NCBI GenBank assembly: GCA_046318115.1
Contig: JBKCVA010000150.1
Location: forward strand, 22,159 to 86,158
Length of the DNA: 64,000 bases
Source of the DNA: Aquimonas sp046318115
GTDB taxonomy: Bacteria > Pseudomonadota > Gammaproteobacteria > Xanthomonadales > Xanthomonadaceae
Direction: 5' to 3'
Part shown: positions 9,701 to 18,731 of the stretch, piece after piece
Layout: each line of letters begins with the position of its first letter
Numbering within the stretch: position 1 is the stretch's first letter
Program-made: the position numbers and the translations under genes
The notes under the pieces: model-generated
Database searches by the model: none
What the model was told of the DNA's origin: nothing
The model's input: the letters and a program-made list of their open reading frames with translations, nothing else

Positions 9701-10616
9701 AGGTCCGGACGAAGATCCAAATGTTCCGCCTCGTCGGGTACAGGAGCCTGATCCCACGGCCTTGCCGCCGTTTGACCTGCAGGTCGCGGACGCAGGCTTC
9801 GGCAAGATGAAACTGGGTCGTCTCGATCTGCTGACCCGCCGCGGCCCGGACGGCCAGCTGGTGGAGCGCCTGCAGACGCGCTCGACAGATCTGACCATCG
9901 ATATCCGCGGCGACTGGAGCCGCACTCTGCAGGGCAGCGAAAGCCGCTTCACCCTCGGCTTCGCGGGCGAGGACCTCGGTCGCATGCTCGGCGCACTGGG
10001 CATCACTCCGCTGGTCCAGGGCGGCAAGACCCGCGCCGATATGGACCTGCGCTGGCAGGGCGGCCCGGCCAACTTCGCGTTCTCGGCCGCCGACGGCCAA
10101 CTCCGTCTCACCGTGGGCAAGGGGCGCGTGCCGGAGCTGGAACCGGGGGCGGGACGTTTCATCGGCCTGCTCAGCCTTGCCGAGATCCCGCGCCGCCTCG
10201 CCTTGGATTTCAGCGACTTCTTCCGCTCGGGTCTCGCCTTCAACAGCATCGAGGGCACCTTCCAGCTGCTCGGCGGCAACGCGGTGACCGAAGACCTGCG
10301 GATCGATGGCCCGGCCGCGGAGATCAAGCTCCGTGGACGCACAGGCCTGGCCGCCCGCGACTACGCCCTTGAGGTGGAGGTCCTGCCGCGCACGGGCAGC
10401 GTGCTGCCGGCGCTCGGCGCGATTACCGCCGGTCCGGCCGGAGCGGCCGTGGGGGCGGTCGCGCAGGCCGTGCTGAACGCTCCGATGAAGCAGATGAACC
10501 GCACGCTCTACAGCGTCGAGGGCGGCTGGGATGCGCCGAAGATCGAAGTGATCGATCGCGGCCCGGAGCGGCTTGAGAGCACGGCAAGCGATCGCGGATC
10601 GCCGGTCGACCCCTGA
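6765..10616 (+). CDS. yhdP: YhdP-family AsmA-like envelope protein
   Basis: This is a 1,283-residue protein with a single N-terminal membrane anchor (around residues 18-37, LSAALLLICSAVVVALAHQLL) followed by a very long periplasmic part rich in beta structure. This fits the YhdP/TIGR02099 family (DUF3971 plus AsmA-like C-terminus, about 1,270 residues in E. coli). In E. coli, YhdP works with TamB and YdbH in moving phospholipids to the outer membrane. The GTG start overlaps the rng stop by four bases. The rng-yhdP order is a known gammaproteobacterial arrangement. The last 200 residues hold the family's recognisable end (AGRFIGLLSLAEIPRRL). Substrate specificity cannot be told from sequence. 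Confidence 0.9.
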   Translation: MTQPLRRLGRRLRRWLGLSAALLLICSAVVVALAHQLLPVLERHPVEVARWLEARIGQPVSISGVSARWSRRGPLLDLRDLRIGGDGSPGSGLDIGSARVRVNVYTGLLPGLPLLSLRVEGLRLELARTLEGQWQARGFAGGAGIEIEQALAQLERIGEVELFDGALAIEDRYSDFDVQLERIDARLRTADGRFRFALRVHAEDSPPLRLTGQLDTRLLDGQLHLGARGLDLPAWLQGSRLAGLGLDSGRSDLDLWLRIEDGRVAEVDSIAKLSDVRMRAAAAGPQAPAAQLKSLALQLWLRREGEGWRLSLPRFDLSSDDARSLSGLDLRWQDDRLALRLDTLEFAAFAELLPALTPIEPELLAWLHAAHPRGRLEALELAIDGAGQVSLSTRLSDLGLSAVGARPGFSGLSGKVHGQGGVLSVELDAPAFIFEAPESLRGPVPTALSGQISAWREDGVPHIEFSPLRVAGPDFGATVEGLAWLDDRGRRPSLDLRAVVDPGPIRASHRFWVRNRMPPRTVEWLERALVEGQLVSGVALIRGDLDDWPFRNFEGVFDARAEVREVVMDYLPGWPIGTRIEGWARFLNNSLDGEISARVLGVPVSKAAGGVADFSAPVLKLELEGGAEGGRLLALLRETPLWQRFGQHLRGLSIGGRGQARVRIEAPLRRQLGELVLEGQVDIAEADLVDAQWGLRFGEASGRLRFTREGFSADALGVRFDGQPASLSLAAGRFCAEPAHVFEASLSGSFSPDSLLALRPELHWLEPYLAGRSAWSLDFHVPAPVAADAGASAGSRPVEASGPQLRVRSDLAGTELRLPAPLRKAALDALPLDLRIGMPLADGSIDLRLGQLLRFVARPGASASQFRGLAAFGGEPPFDLPERGLAVRGSASVLDAPAWIAVASAGGGQGVALDNIDLVAGQLRIGERGLGDQRLRYRLREDGVREILLDGASAQGRIEWPLDPKQPVVGRFERLYWPPGPDEDPNVPPRRVQEPDPTALPPFDLQVADAGFGKMKLGRLDLLTRRGPDGQLVERLQTRSTDLTIDIRGDWSRTLQGSESRFTLGFAGEDLGRMLGALGITPLVQGGKTRADMDLRWQGGPANFAFSAADGQLRLTVGKGRVPELEPGAGRFIGLLSLAEIPRRLALDFSDFFRSGLAFNSIEGTFQLLGGNAVTEDLRIDGPAAEIKLRGRTGLAARDYALEVEVLPRTGSVLPALGAITAGPAGAAVGAVAQAVLNAPMKQMNRTLYSVEGGWDAPKIEVIDRGPERLESTASDRGSPVDP

Positions 10617-10744
10617 CCCTGAGCGGGGATGCGCCGCGCGCGTCTTTCCTGAAGGCTGGCGGCAGGGGCTGTGTGATGGACCGCCGGAGAGCTGCCGCCG
10701 GCGTCACTGCTGCGCAGCACGCCGGTGGCGTAGGCCTTGGGCGT

Positions 10745-13700
10745 TCAGTCCGCAAACAGTCCGCGCACTGCCTGGCGCGCGCTCTCGAAGCCGAAGTGGC
10801 GTTCGACATTCGCAAGGCCGCCGGCCGACAGGGTGTACCAGAGCTCGCGATCACGATAGGCGCGCAGGACCTGTCCAGCGAACTCCTCGGCGGTTTCCGC
10901 GATCAGCACGTCGCGTCCGGGCTCAGCGTGCATGCCTTCGATCGCGATCGGCGTGGCCACCACAGGCTGGCCGTAACTCATGCTCATGTTGACCTTGCCC
11001 TTGACGCCGGCGCCGTAGCGCAGCGGCGCCACCGCCAGCCGACAGCTGTCCATGAAGGGCGCGACGTCGGGGACGAAGCCTTGGAACATGATGCCGGGCC
11101 GCTCGCCGAGCGCACGCACCGCATCGGGCGCCTTGCTGCCAACGACATGGAAGGTGATCTCAGGCGCCTCAGCGTGGATCAGCGGCAGTACCTCATCGGC
11201 GAACCACAGCACGGCATCGACGTTCGGAGTGTGCTGGTAGCCGCCCATGAACACGATGTCGTGGCGCTGCTCGAAGGGCGTGCGGCAGCCGAACACCTCG
11301 TGGACGTTCGAGAGGATGTCGACGCGCGCGCCGGGGGCCTCCGTGGCCAGCAAAGCCTGCTCGACCGGACTGACCACCAGCGTGATGTCGCTGCGACGGA
11401 TGAGATCCAGCTCCTTCTCGCGGGTCTGCGCGGCCTGGCGACGCAGGTCCTCGCGCCCGGACAGCTCGGCCTCGCGCTGCTCGCGCAGGTAGTGCAGGTC
11501 GACAGTGTCGAACACCAGCCGCGCCTGGGGCGCGTGCAGGCGCACCAGGTCGACGTACTGGGTGGCGATGTAGTGCCGGCTCAGCACGATCAGGTTGAAG
11601 CGGCGGCCATGTTCGGCGAACCAGCCCGGCACGTCGGCCAGGAAGGGATGCCAGAGCACTTCAACGCCGAGCTGCTGCAGCTCGCTGGTGTAGCGCTCGA
11701 CCAGGGCGCGGTTGTCGGCGAAGAAGCTGACAGCCACGCCCTCGGCGCGCAGCACGCGCATCAGGTTGACCATGCGCAGCGAGCCGGAATCCTGGTCCGG
11801 TGTCGGCGTGGTGGCATCGATGATCAGCACCCGGCGACCGTCGCGATGCTGGCGCGCCAGCGCGATCGGGGTGCCCGGCGCCGGGTGCGCCTTCAGCCGC
11901 TCGCCCCAGCGCTCAAGGAACTTCTGCTGGTTGACAACCTGGTAGGCCTTGACCCCGGTCGAGGTGTCGGTGCCCGAGCTCACGCCCTCGAAATGCACCA
12001 CCGCCGACTTCGGCTGGTAGAGCACGCGCAGGCCGTGGGCCCAGACCTTCATGGCGAGGTCGGTGTCTTCGTAATAGGCCGGTGCGTAGTGGCGGTCGAA
12101 GCCGCCGAACTCGGCGAACAGATCGGCGCGGATGGCGATCGCCGCACCCGAGCAGTAGTCGACCTCGCGCAGGTAGTTGTACTCGGGCGCGGCCGGGTCG
12201 CCGAAGCGGCCGTAGTTCCAGCCCGAGGCGTCGTTGAAGACGATGCCGCCGGCTTCCTGCAGGCGGCCATCGGGGTAGATCAGTTTGGCGCCGACCAGGC
12301 CCACGCGTTCCTGTGTGTCGAAGGTCTCGATCAGTGCATCCAGCCAGCCCGGCTGCACCGCGGTGTCGTTGTTGAGGAAGACCAGGTACTCGCCGCGCGC
12401 TGCGACTGCGCCGGCATTGCAGGCGCCGATGAAGCCGAGGTTCTGCGGATTGCGCTGGTAGCGAAGGCCCTCGATCTGCGGCAGCGTGGCTTCAGTGTCG
12501 TCGGACGAGCAGTCGTCGACAACGAGGATCTCGGCGGCAACCACTGATGGGTGCGCGGCGATCGAGCGCAGGCAGGTCAGGCTGTGGTCGAGATGGTTGT
12601 AGACCGGAATCACCACGCTGACCCGCGGCGCCTCGGGGCAGGGCAGGGCGAAGGGCGCGAAAGGTGCGCTGGCCGGCACCTCGAGCACGGTCTGCGGCAG
12701 CTCTGGCCGCACTTCGGCGCGGATGCGCTGGAGGGTTCCAGCGACACCACGCGTGCGCAGGCTGCGCAGGCCGCGACCGACCAGCGAGCCCGCGCGCTGG
12801 CGGCGGAAACCCATGCTGGCGAGGCCGCGCTCCAACAGGCGTCTGAGGCCACGCAGCGGCCGTGTCAGTCGCCAGGAGCGGCTGAGGAGAATGCGATTGC
12901 GCTCCGCTTCAAACTGGTCACGCTGACGCTCCAGCGCATCGACCCAGGCCCGCAGTCGGCGCACTTCGTGGTCCAAGGCCTCGAAACGTCCACCCACGAC
13001 CTTCAGAAGAGCGAAGGCATCGGCGTCGTCGCCCAGGCGTTCCTGGGCTTCACCTGCTTCGCGAAGCGTCTGCAGCAGCTGCTGTCGAAGATCGAGCGCA
13101 GTCGAGCGTGCGCGCTCCAACTCGTGATCGAGCGCATCGATGGCGTCCTGCTGGGCTTGCAGCCGGTTGTTCTGCGACGCGATTTCCTGGTCGAGACGCG
13201 CTGCCCAGGCGGATCGCTCTTCGACCAGTCGTTCCTGGTCGCGCGCCCAACGCGCGCGCTCCGCAGCCTCGCTCTCCCAGTTCGCGCTGGCCTCGCGCCA
13301 TGCGCGTTCTCCATTGACGGCATCTTCGAGCCGGTCGGCGAGGCTGAGGGCAGCCACCTGAAGCAGTGTGGCGTCCGTGCCTGCGTGTACCAGGGCGGAA
13401 CGCCGCTGGGTGCCGAGGATCGCGGCGTACGCCACCGCCATCGCCTGCAGGCTTTGCACAGCCGCGGGCTGGGCGCTCAGGCGGGACAGCGCTGCGGGAT
13501 GGTTGGCGATGAACTGCAGTGCGCGCGCGATCGCACCGGCGTCCGGCTCGACCAGCAGGCCATCCCGACCGTGCTGGATGCGCTCGACGTAGCTGCCGAG
13601 GCGGGTGGCCAGAACCGGCAGGCCGAGGAGACGCATTTCGCTGAGCGTGTAGCTGAACGTCTCGGCCACGCTCGCGGGCAGCAGCACAAGATCGGGGGCG

Positions 13701-15271
13701 AGCTCCGCGGCCAGCCGGGGCAACTCCTCGCGCCTGTAGTCCAGCAGCACATGGACGCGATCGGCGCCGAAGAACCGCATGCCTGCGGCGCCACAGCCCA
13801 GCAGCACCAGCTCCGTATTGGGAGGCAGCTGCGGAACGAGGCGCGACAGCAGGTGTTCGCCCTTTCCACCGTTGATACGTCCCGGTACCCACACGCGCAA
13901 ACGTGCGCCGGGTCCACGGGTGGCGCGTGGCGGAACGGGCTCCGCCCAGGGCGCGATCCCATGCGGAATGCAGTGCGTGCTCAGCTCGCGCAGGTCCGGC
14001 GCCATCCGCAGCAGGTTTTCGAGCACGATCCGGGTCGGGGCAATCAGCTGCGCTCGGGCGTCGAGCAGGGCCTGCAGATAGGCCCGGCGGAGCGCCAGCC
14101 AGGCGTCCGCTCGCCTTTCGGCGAACGGCAGGTCCGCCGACGCGGCCTCCAACTGTGCACGCAGGGCGGATTCCGAGGCGTCGAAGCCGGCGGCACCGAA
14201 GTCGGCATGCAGGGTAGGCCAGAAAGGATGGTAGTCGTGACAGACGACGGAGGTCGGCAACCCGGTTCGGAGCACGTCAAGGCTCAGCCCGATCAGAGAT
14301 GACACCAGCACGCCGCCGACGCCGAAATCGGCGCACAGCGCCTCCAGGAAGTCGGCGCACTCGCTCGACTGGATCGCCGTTACTGTGATGGGGGCGGCGA
14401 GCGGGTGCTCCCGAAGGGCCGCGGCAGCAGGCGCGAGCTTCAACACGAGCGATGTTCCGGTCAGGCGGGCAGCGGGATCGCTCACCGCCTGCAGCACCAG
14501 GTGGTGACGGCTGGGATCCGCGCGAATCAGATCGGCGACGAAGCGCTCGCTGCCACCGCCCCATCCGTGCAGGGCGTGCAGCAGGACCGGCTTGTCGTCG
14601 AGTCCCGGATAGCCACTGGCCGGCGCCTCACCGGACAGTTGGCCGAGGCGCACCGAAAGCCCGTCGACCACCGGGCTCGGCAAACGCCGGCCCGTCGCGC
14701 TTGGCCGCAGGCACAGTCGCGCGTACAGCTCGGACTCGCAGTCCGCTGGCAACTCAGGGGTGTTGGAGGTGGCGAGCAGGGCGGCGAACTGGGCGATGCG
14801 AGCGGCAGGAATTCGACAGCAGCGCGGATCAAACCCGGCGATCGGAAGGGGATGCGCAGGCCCGACGAGCCAGCATCGCTGGTCGAGAGCTTCCGTATCG
14901 TCGGGCGCGAATCCCAACCACTGTGCGTCCAGTGCGCTCAGCACGCGCTCGCTGCGCGGGAGCCGCAGCATGCGCAGGGCGGCATACGGCGGGGGTTCGG
15001 CGTCGAGGTCGAGCAGGAGAACCGGGCAGCCCGGCTGCGCCAGCAGGGCGGACTGCAGCGCCGTCGCAGCGTCGCTGGCTTGCAGGAAGCCCAGATCGCC
15101 GGGAAGACCCGCAAGGCTGGGATGGGGCGGCAGCGCATCGAGGCGGCCCTGGCCGGGCGCGAAGTCTCTGGCGTAGAGGCAGAGCAGGACGGGGTGGGTT
15201 CCGTCCGACGGGAGACTGGAGTTCAAGGACGATCCGATGGAGTGATGCGACGGGCGAACGGCCGCGGGCAC
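10745..15271 (-). CDS. Giant protein with three glycosyltransferase modules
   Basis: The protein is 1,508 residues from a GTG start at 15271, with GGAAGGG eight bases upstream. Three modules can be seen. Module 1 (about 200-650) is GT-B, family 4 like, with HGWGGGSERF and ETFSYTLSEMRLLGLPVLAT. Next is a charged coiled coil (about 657-790). Module 2 (about 880-1100) is GT-A, family 2, with VSVVIPVYN, VVDDCSSDD and FLNNDTAV. Module 3 (about 1150-1500) is GT-B, family 4, with LRYGAGVKGKVNMSMSYGQP. No membrane segment or signal peptide is obvious, so it should act in the cytoplasm on a lipid-linked glycan or on a protein. It stands alone, with no other polysaccharide gene nearby. Its glycan product is unknown. 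Confidence 0.87.
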   Translation of the reverse strand: MPAAVRPSHHSIGSSLNSSLPSDGTHPVLLCLYARDFAPGQGRLDALPPHPSLAGLPGDLGFLQASDAATALQSALLAQPGCPVLLLDLDAEPPPYAALRMLRLPRSERVLSALDAQWLGFAPDDTEALDQRCWLVGPAHPLPIAGFDPRCCRIPAARIAQFAALLATSNTPELPADCESELYARLCLRPSATGRRLPSPVVDGLSVRLGQLSGEAPASGYPGLDDKPVLLHALHGWGGGSERFVADLIRADPSRHHLVLQAVSDPAARLTGTSLVLKLAPAAAALREHPLAAPITVTAIQSSECADFLEALCADFGVGGVLVSSLIGLSLDVLRTGLPTSVVCHDYHPFWPTLHADFGAAGFDASESALRAQLEAASADLPFAERRADAWLALRRAYLQALLDARAQLIAPTRIVLENLLRMAPDLRELSTHCIPHGIAPWAEPVPPRATRGPGARLRVWVPGRINGGKGEHLLSRLVPQLPPNTELVLLGCGAAGMRFFGADRVHVLLDYRREELPRLAAELAPDLVLLPASVAETFSYTLSEMRLLGLPVLATRLGSYVERIQHGRDGLLVEPDAGAIARALQFIANHPAALSRLSAQPAAVQSLQAMAVAYAAILGTQRRSALVHAGTDATLLQVAALSLADRLEDAVNGERAWREASANWESEAAERARWARDQERLVEERSAWAARLDQEIASQNNRLQAQQDAIDALDHELERARSTALDLRQQLLQTLREAGEAQERLGDDADAFALLKVVGGRFEALDHEVRRLRAWVDALERQRDQFEAERNRILLSRSWRLTRPLRGLRRLLERGLASMGFRRQRAGSLVGRGLRSLRTRGVAGTLQRIRAEVRPELPQTVLEVPASAPFAPFALPCPEAPRVSVVIPVYNHLDHSLTCLRSIAAHPSVVAAEILVVDDCSSDDTEATLPQIEGLRYQRNPQNLGFIGACNAGAVAARGEYLVFLNNDTAVQPGWLDALIETFDTQERVGLVGAKLIYPDGRLQEAGGIVFNDASGWNYGRFGDPAAPEYNYLREVDYCSGAAIAIRADLFAEFGGFDRHYAPAYYEDTDLAMKVWAHGLRVLYQPKSAVVHFEGVSSGTDTSTGVKAYQVVNQQKFLERWGERLKAHPAPGTPIALARQHRDGRRVLIIDATTPTPDQDSGSLRMVNLMRVLRAEGVAVSFFADNRALVERYTSELQQLGVEVLWHPFLADVPGWFAEHGRRFNLIVLSRHYIATQYVDLVRLHAPQARLVFDTVDLHYLREQREAELSGREDLRRQAAQTREKELDLIRRSDITLVVSPVEQALLATEAPGARVDILSNVHEVFGCRTPFEQRHDIVFMGGYQHTPNVDAVLWFADEVLPLIHAEAPEITFHVVGSKAPDAVRALGERPGIMFQGFVPDVAPFMDSCRLAVAPLRYGAGVKGKVNMSMSYGQPVVATPIAIEGMHAEPGRDVLIAETAEEFAGQVLRAYRDRELWYTLSAGGLANVERHFGFESARQAVRGLFAD

Positions 15272-15467
15272 GATTGACGCCCTTCCGGCGCGGGGTGCCC
15301 GATTATCGCAACCGCGCGCAGGCGAGGCCAGCGCGATTGCCGGGAGACGGGAGGGGCGCGTGCCCGAATCCTGCCCGAACAAGCCACAGGACGGACGGAA
15401 GCGGAATCCTCCGGGCTGGCTACACTGCCGCCCAGGCCATCCTGGCCCGGCCGTATCGGATCCCGCC

Positions 15468-17795
15468 TTGAGTCGACAGAACACCACCCGTCAGGCGCCA
15501 GTGACTCCCGACGCCCGTCGCTTGACCGGCCTTCTGCGGGGACTGCTTACGCCTGTCCTGCTGCTGGGCCTGGGTTTGGGCGCTGGGTTCCTCGCGCCGT
15601 ACTTCTACGTCATCGATCAACGCGTCGCGGCGGATTTCGCCGCGCTCACCTGGCAGGTGCCGACGCGGGTCATGGCCCGGCCGCTGCGGCTCGACGTGGG
15701 CGTGCCGATGGACCTGGCCGGCCTGCGCGCTGAGCTCGACGCGGCCGGCTACCGCGAGGACGGGCAGGGCCGGGAGGCCGGCAGCTACGGAGTCAACGCC
15801 AGCTCGGTGCAGCTGACGACGCGCGCCTTTGTCGATGTCGATGGCCCCCAGCCTTCGCGCAGCGTGCGCGTCCAGCTGGCGCGAGGACAGGTACGCGCGT
15901 TGACCGACCCGTCCGGTAAGACGGTGCGCGAGCTGCGCGTGGACCCCGCGCGCATTGCCACGCTGTACGGCGAGAAGCGCGAGGAGCGCCGGCTGGTGCG
16001 GCTGGAGGACGTGCCGCCGCTGTTTGTGATGAGTCTGCAGGCGGTCGAGGACCGCGATTTCAAGCACCACATCGGCGTCGATTTCAGCGGGATCGTGCGC
16101 GCGGCCTGGGTCAACCTGCGCGAGGGCGAGGTGCGGCAGGGCGCCAGCACGCTCACCCAGCAGCTCGCCCGCAACCTCTACCTGACGCGCGAGCAGGCCC
16201 TGTGGCGCAAGGTGAAAGAGGCCCTGCACGCGCTGGCGATGGAGCGCCGCTTCTCCAAGGCGCAGATCCTGGAGGCCTACCTCAACGAGATCTTCCTCGG
16301 CCAGCAGGGCAACCAGGCCATCCACGGCGTGGCCGCAGCCGCGGATTTCTGGTTCGGCCGCGAGCTGGGCCAGCTCAAGCCGCATGAGATCGCCCTGATC
16401 ATCGGCATGATCCGCGGGCCGTCCTACTACGACCCGCGCCGCCACCCCGAACGTGCCCTGACGCGACGCAACCGCGTGCTGAACCAGATGGCCGAGACCG
16501 GCCTGATCGATGTCGCGACCGCCGAGCGCGAGGCCGCACTGCCACTCGGCATCAAGCGCCAGGTCGGGCTGGCCGGCAACCGTGCGCCGTCCTTCCTCGC
16601 CTTGGTGCGCACCCAGCTGGAGCGCGACTACAAGGCCGAGGACCTGCGCGGCGCAGGGCTCACCATCCACACCACGCTGTCGCCGCTGGCGCAGTCGCTG
16701 GCCGAGCGCGCCGCGCGCGAGCAGCTGGCGGAGCTGCAGACGCAAGGCCGCCCCGAGCTGCAGGCGGCGGTCGTGCTCACCGACAGCGAGCGCGGCGAAG
16801 TGCTCGCCCTGGTGGGCGATCGCGAGGGCGAGGGCAGCGGCTTCAACCGCGCGCTCGACGCCCAGCGCCCCGTCGGCTCGCTGATCAAGCCCTTCGTGTA
16901 TCTGCTGGCCCTGGCCCAGCCGGGGCGCTACGCGCTGGCCACGCCGGTCGAGGACCAGCCGATCGAGCTGCGTCTGCCCAACGGCCAGACCTGGGCGCCG
17001 GCCAACTCGGATGACATCAGCCACGGCACCGTCACCCTGCTGCAGGCGTTAGCGCAGTCCTACAACCAGGCGACAGTGCGGCTGGGCATGGAGCTGGGCG
17101 TCGATCGTGTCAGCCGGTTGATCGAAGCGCTGTCCGGCACGCATCCGCCCGCCCACCCTTCGCTGCTGCTCGGCGCGGTCGACATGAGCCCCTATCAGAT
17201 GGCTCAGCTGTACCAGTTCGTCGCCTCCGGGGGGCGTCTGCAGCCGCTGCGCGCTGTGCGCGGCGTGCTGGACGAACAGGGGCAGACCTTGACCCGCTAC
17301 GAACAGCCCTCGGAGCCGCCCCAGCCTGGCGACGCCCTGGCCGCGCGGCTGATCGGCATCGCCCTGCAGGAGGCCGCGCGCAGCGGCACAGGGCGGCGCT
17401 TGTATGCCGACGGCCTCGGCCACCTGCAGCCGGCCGGCAAGACCGGCACCAGCAACGACAGCCGCGACAGCTGGTTTGCCGGCTACACCGGCTCCCACCT
17501 CGCTGTCGTCTGGGTGGGCAACGACGGCAATGCGCCGACCGGGCTGTATGGCGCCTCGGGTGCGATGCGGGTTTGGACCAGTCTGTTCAAGCGCCTGCCC
17601 AGCGCGACGCTGAACGTGGGCGACGAGGGGCTGGAGTTCGCGTGGCTGTCCGCCGACAATTTCGCCCTCACCGACGAAGGCTGCCCCGGCGCACGCCGCT
17701 TCGCCTTCATTCGCGGCTATACCCCAGAAACCTATGACGGCTGCCCGATGGCGCGCGTGCGCGAGTGGTTCGGCGGCGGAGAACCCGAACAATGA
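15468..17795 (+). CDS. mrcB: Penicillin-binding protein 1B (bifunctional transglycosylase/transpeptidase)
   Basis: The protein is about 775 residues and polymerises and cross-links peptidoglycan in the periplasm. A short cytoplasmic tail leads into one membrane helix (near 20-40) and then a UB2H-like domain, which in E. coli binds LpoB. A GT51 transglycosylase follows (VEDRDFKHHIGVDF, near residue 192, and GASTLTQQLARNLYL). The transpeptidase carries SLIK (near 470), SYN (near 530) and KTGT (near 657). I take the TTG at 15468. A GTG at 15360 with a good ribosome site would add 36 atypical residues, and a TACACT -10-like box at 15421 would lie inside it. The stop overlaps the next ATG. Confidence 0.92.
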   Translation: MSRQNTTRQAPVTPDARRLTGLLRGLLTPVLLLGLGLGAGFLAPYFYVIDQRVAADFAALTWQVPTRVMARPLRLDVGVPMDLAGLRAELDAAGYREDGQGREAGSYGVNASSVQLTTRAFVDVDGPQPSRSVRVQLARGQVRALTDPSGKTVRELRVDPARIATLYGEKREERRLVRLEDVPPLFVMSLQAVEDRDFKHHIGVDFSGIVRAAWVNLREGEVRQGASTLTQQLARNLYLTREQALWRKVKEALHALAMERRFSKAQILEAYLNEIFLGQQGNQAIHGVAAAADFWFGRELGQLKPHEIALIIGMIRGPSYYDPRRHPERALTRRNRVLNQMAETGLIDVATAEREAALPLGIKRQVGLAGNRAPSFLALVRTQLERDYKAEDLRGAGLTIHTTLSPLAQSLAERAAREQLAELQTQGRPELQAAVVLTDSERGEVLALVGDREGEGSGFNRALDAQRPVGSLIKPFVYLLALAQPGRYALATPVEDQPIELRLPNGQTWAPANSDDISHGTVTLLQALAQSYNQATVRLGMELGVDRVSRLIEALSGTHPPAHPSLLLGAVDMSPYQMAQLYQFVASGGRLQPLRAVRGVLDEQGQTLTRYEQPSEPPQPGDALAARLIGIALQEAARSGTGRRLYADGLGHLQPAGKTGTSNDSRDSWFAGYTGSHLAVVWVGNDGNAPTGLYGASGAMRVWTSLFKRLPSATLNVGDEGLEFAWLSADNFALTDEGCPGARRFAFIRGYTPETYDGCPMARVREWFGGGEPEQ

Positions 17796-18307
17796 AGCGT
17801 CTGACCCTGCTTGCGTGCACTGGCCTGCTGCTTTCCGGCTGCGCGATGTTCCAGCCGGCGGAAACGGTGCAGGCGCCCGAACCCGCGCCTCCTGCGCGTG
17901 ACCTCATCGCCGAGCTCTATGCGATGGTCGAGGCCGATGACGCCATCGTGGTCGAGCCCTTGCCGGATCCCGAGATCGAGGACCTTCGCGCGGCGGCGCA
18001 TGAGGCCCTGGCTCTGCGCGATCTCGAACGTGCCGCGCGCAGCCTGGCGCAGGCGCTGGAGATCCGTCCGGGCCGGCCCGACCTGCTGCAGATGCGCGCG
18101 GAAGTCGCCTTGGGTCAGCAGCTGCTGGATGAAGCCGAGCAGTACGCCATCGCTTCCTTCGAAAACGGCCCGCGCCTCGGCCCTCTGTGCCGCCGCAACT
18201 GGGCGGCGATCCAGCTGGCCCGGGAAGTGCGTGGCAACCTCGCCGAAGCCGAAACTGCGCGTGAGCAGTCGCAGCGCTGCACGGCGGAGCCTGTGCTGCG
18301 GATGTAG
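17792..18307 (+). CDS. TPR-like lipoprotein downstream of PBP1B
   Basis: This is a 171-residue lipoprotein. The signal peptide ends in the lipobox LLSGC, with the lipidated cysteine at residue 17. The mature part is helical and contains one to two TPR-like repeats (DLERAARSLAQALEIRPGRPD). Its ATG overlaps the mrcB stop codon (ATGA), so the two proteins are co-translated. By position it could be an outer-membrane partner of PBP1B, comparable in role to Lpo activators, but it shows no clear LpoB similarity. Function is inferred from location only. Confidence 0.8.
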   Translation: MKRLTLLACTGLLLSGCAMFQPAETVQAPEPAPPARDLIAELYAMVEADDAIVVEPLPDPEIEDLRAAAHEALALRDLERAARSLAQALEIRPGRPDLLQMRAEVALGQQLLDEAEQYAIASFENGPRLGPLCRRNWAAIQLAREVRGNLAEAETAREQSQRCTAEPVLRM

Positions 18308-18724
18308 GGTGATGTGCCCGCCATCGAATCAACGTCAGTGGACGTCGCAGCTTCATGGGCCACGCCGGAGCGCCTGTGCGAGCGTAGTGCGCGGGGTGAC
18401 CACGCCGAGGCCCCCGCAGCCGGTGAGTGAGTAAGCCCTCCGGGGCTCTTCAGCGATCGGTCTTTCGCGCACAACAGGCCGTTCAAGGGTGGCGTGGTGC
18501 GCGCACTGCCGGCGCGCTCCGCGGAGCCATTTGGGGGTCCCACTCGCTGGCGGTTGCAGCGTAGGCGCCAGGTCCCGGGATCTGGACCGGGCATGGCGCC
18601 GGCAAGTCTGACGCCCGGCACACTGGACGCTGCAGCTGCGTCTTGACTGCTCCGCGCCGACAGCGGCCAACGCGGAGCATCGGCCGCGTCCGCGTCCGCG
18701 TCAGAGTCACGGTCAGGGTCAGGG
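18308..18724 (+). other. Non-coding interval with hairpin and hexamer repeats
   Basis: This is a 417-base gap between two convergent genes. Short open frames here have arginine-rich compositions and no family signature, so I see no gene. It holds a strong imperfect inverted repeat (18564-18600) and a hexamer tandem array that runs into the stop codon of the gene on the minus strand. Termination of both flanking genes probably occurs here. Confidence 0.6.
18564..18600. repeat. Imperfect inverted repeat (hairpin)
   Basis: The outer arms GGCGCCA and TGGCGCC enclose inner arms GGTCC and GGACC. Transcribed either way this would fold into a long GC-rich hairpin between two convergent genes. There is no T-run on either side, so it is not a classic intrinsic terminator. 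Confidence 0.5.
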
Positions 18725-18731
18725 TCAGGGC
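18684..18731. repeat. Hexamer tandem array at gene end
   Basis: There are eight consecutive six-base units of the form C(C/A)(G/C)(C/A/G)G(T/C): CCGCGT three times, then CAGAGT, CACGGT, CAGGGT twice and CAGGGC. The last units cover the stop codon (18725-18727) and final codons of the minus-strand peptidase gene. Such arrays can change length by slippage. Confidence 0.75.

Noticed and set aside
6732..10100. 1,122-residue open frame on the minus strand
   Set aside because: It lies wholly opposite yhdP, whose plus-strand sequence has family features. High GC leaves long antisense frames open. Its composition (Gln-, Ala-, Arg-rich) has no motifs.
10673..14302. Two long plus-strand frames (624 and 583 residues)
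   Set aside because: Both lie opposite the glycosyltransferase gene, which has clear motifs in the minus frame.
15360..15467. GTG start for PBP1B with a strong ribosome site
   Set aside because: The 36 extra residues do not resemble the family, and a -10-like TACACT lies inside. Kept only as an alternative.
18483..18710. 75-residue minus-strand frame in the 18.3-18.7 kb gap
   Set aside because: Its start is within the hexamer repeat, and its composition is Arg/Pro-rich with no motif.
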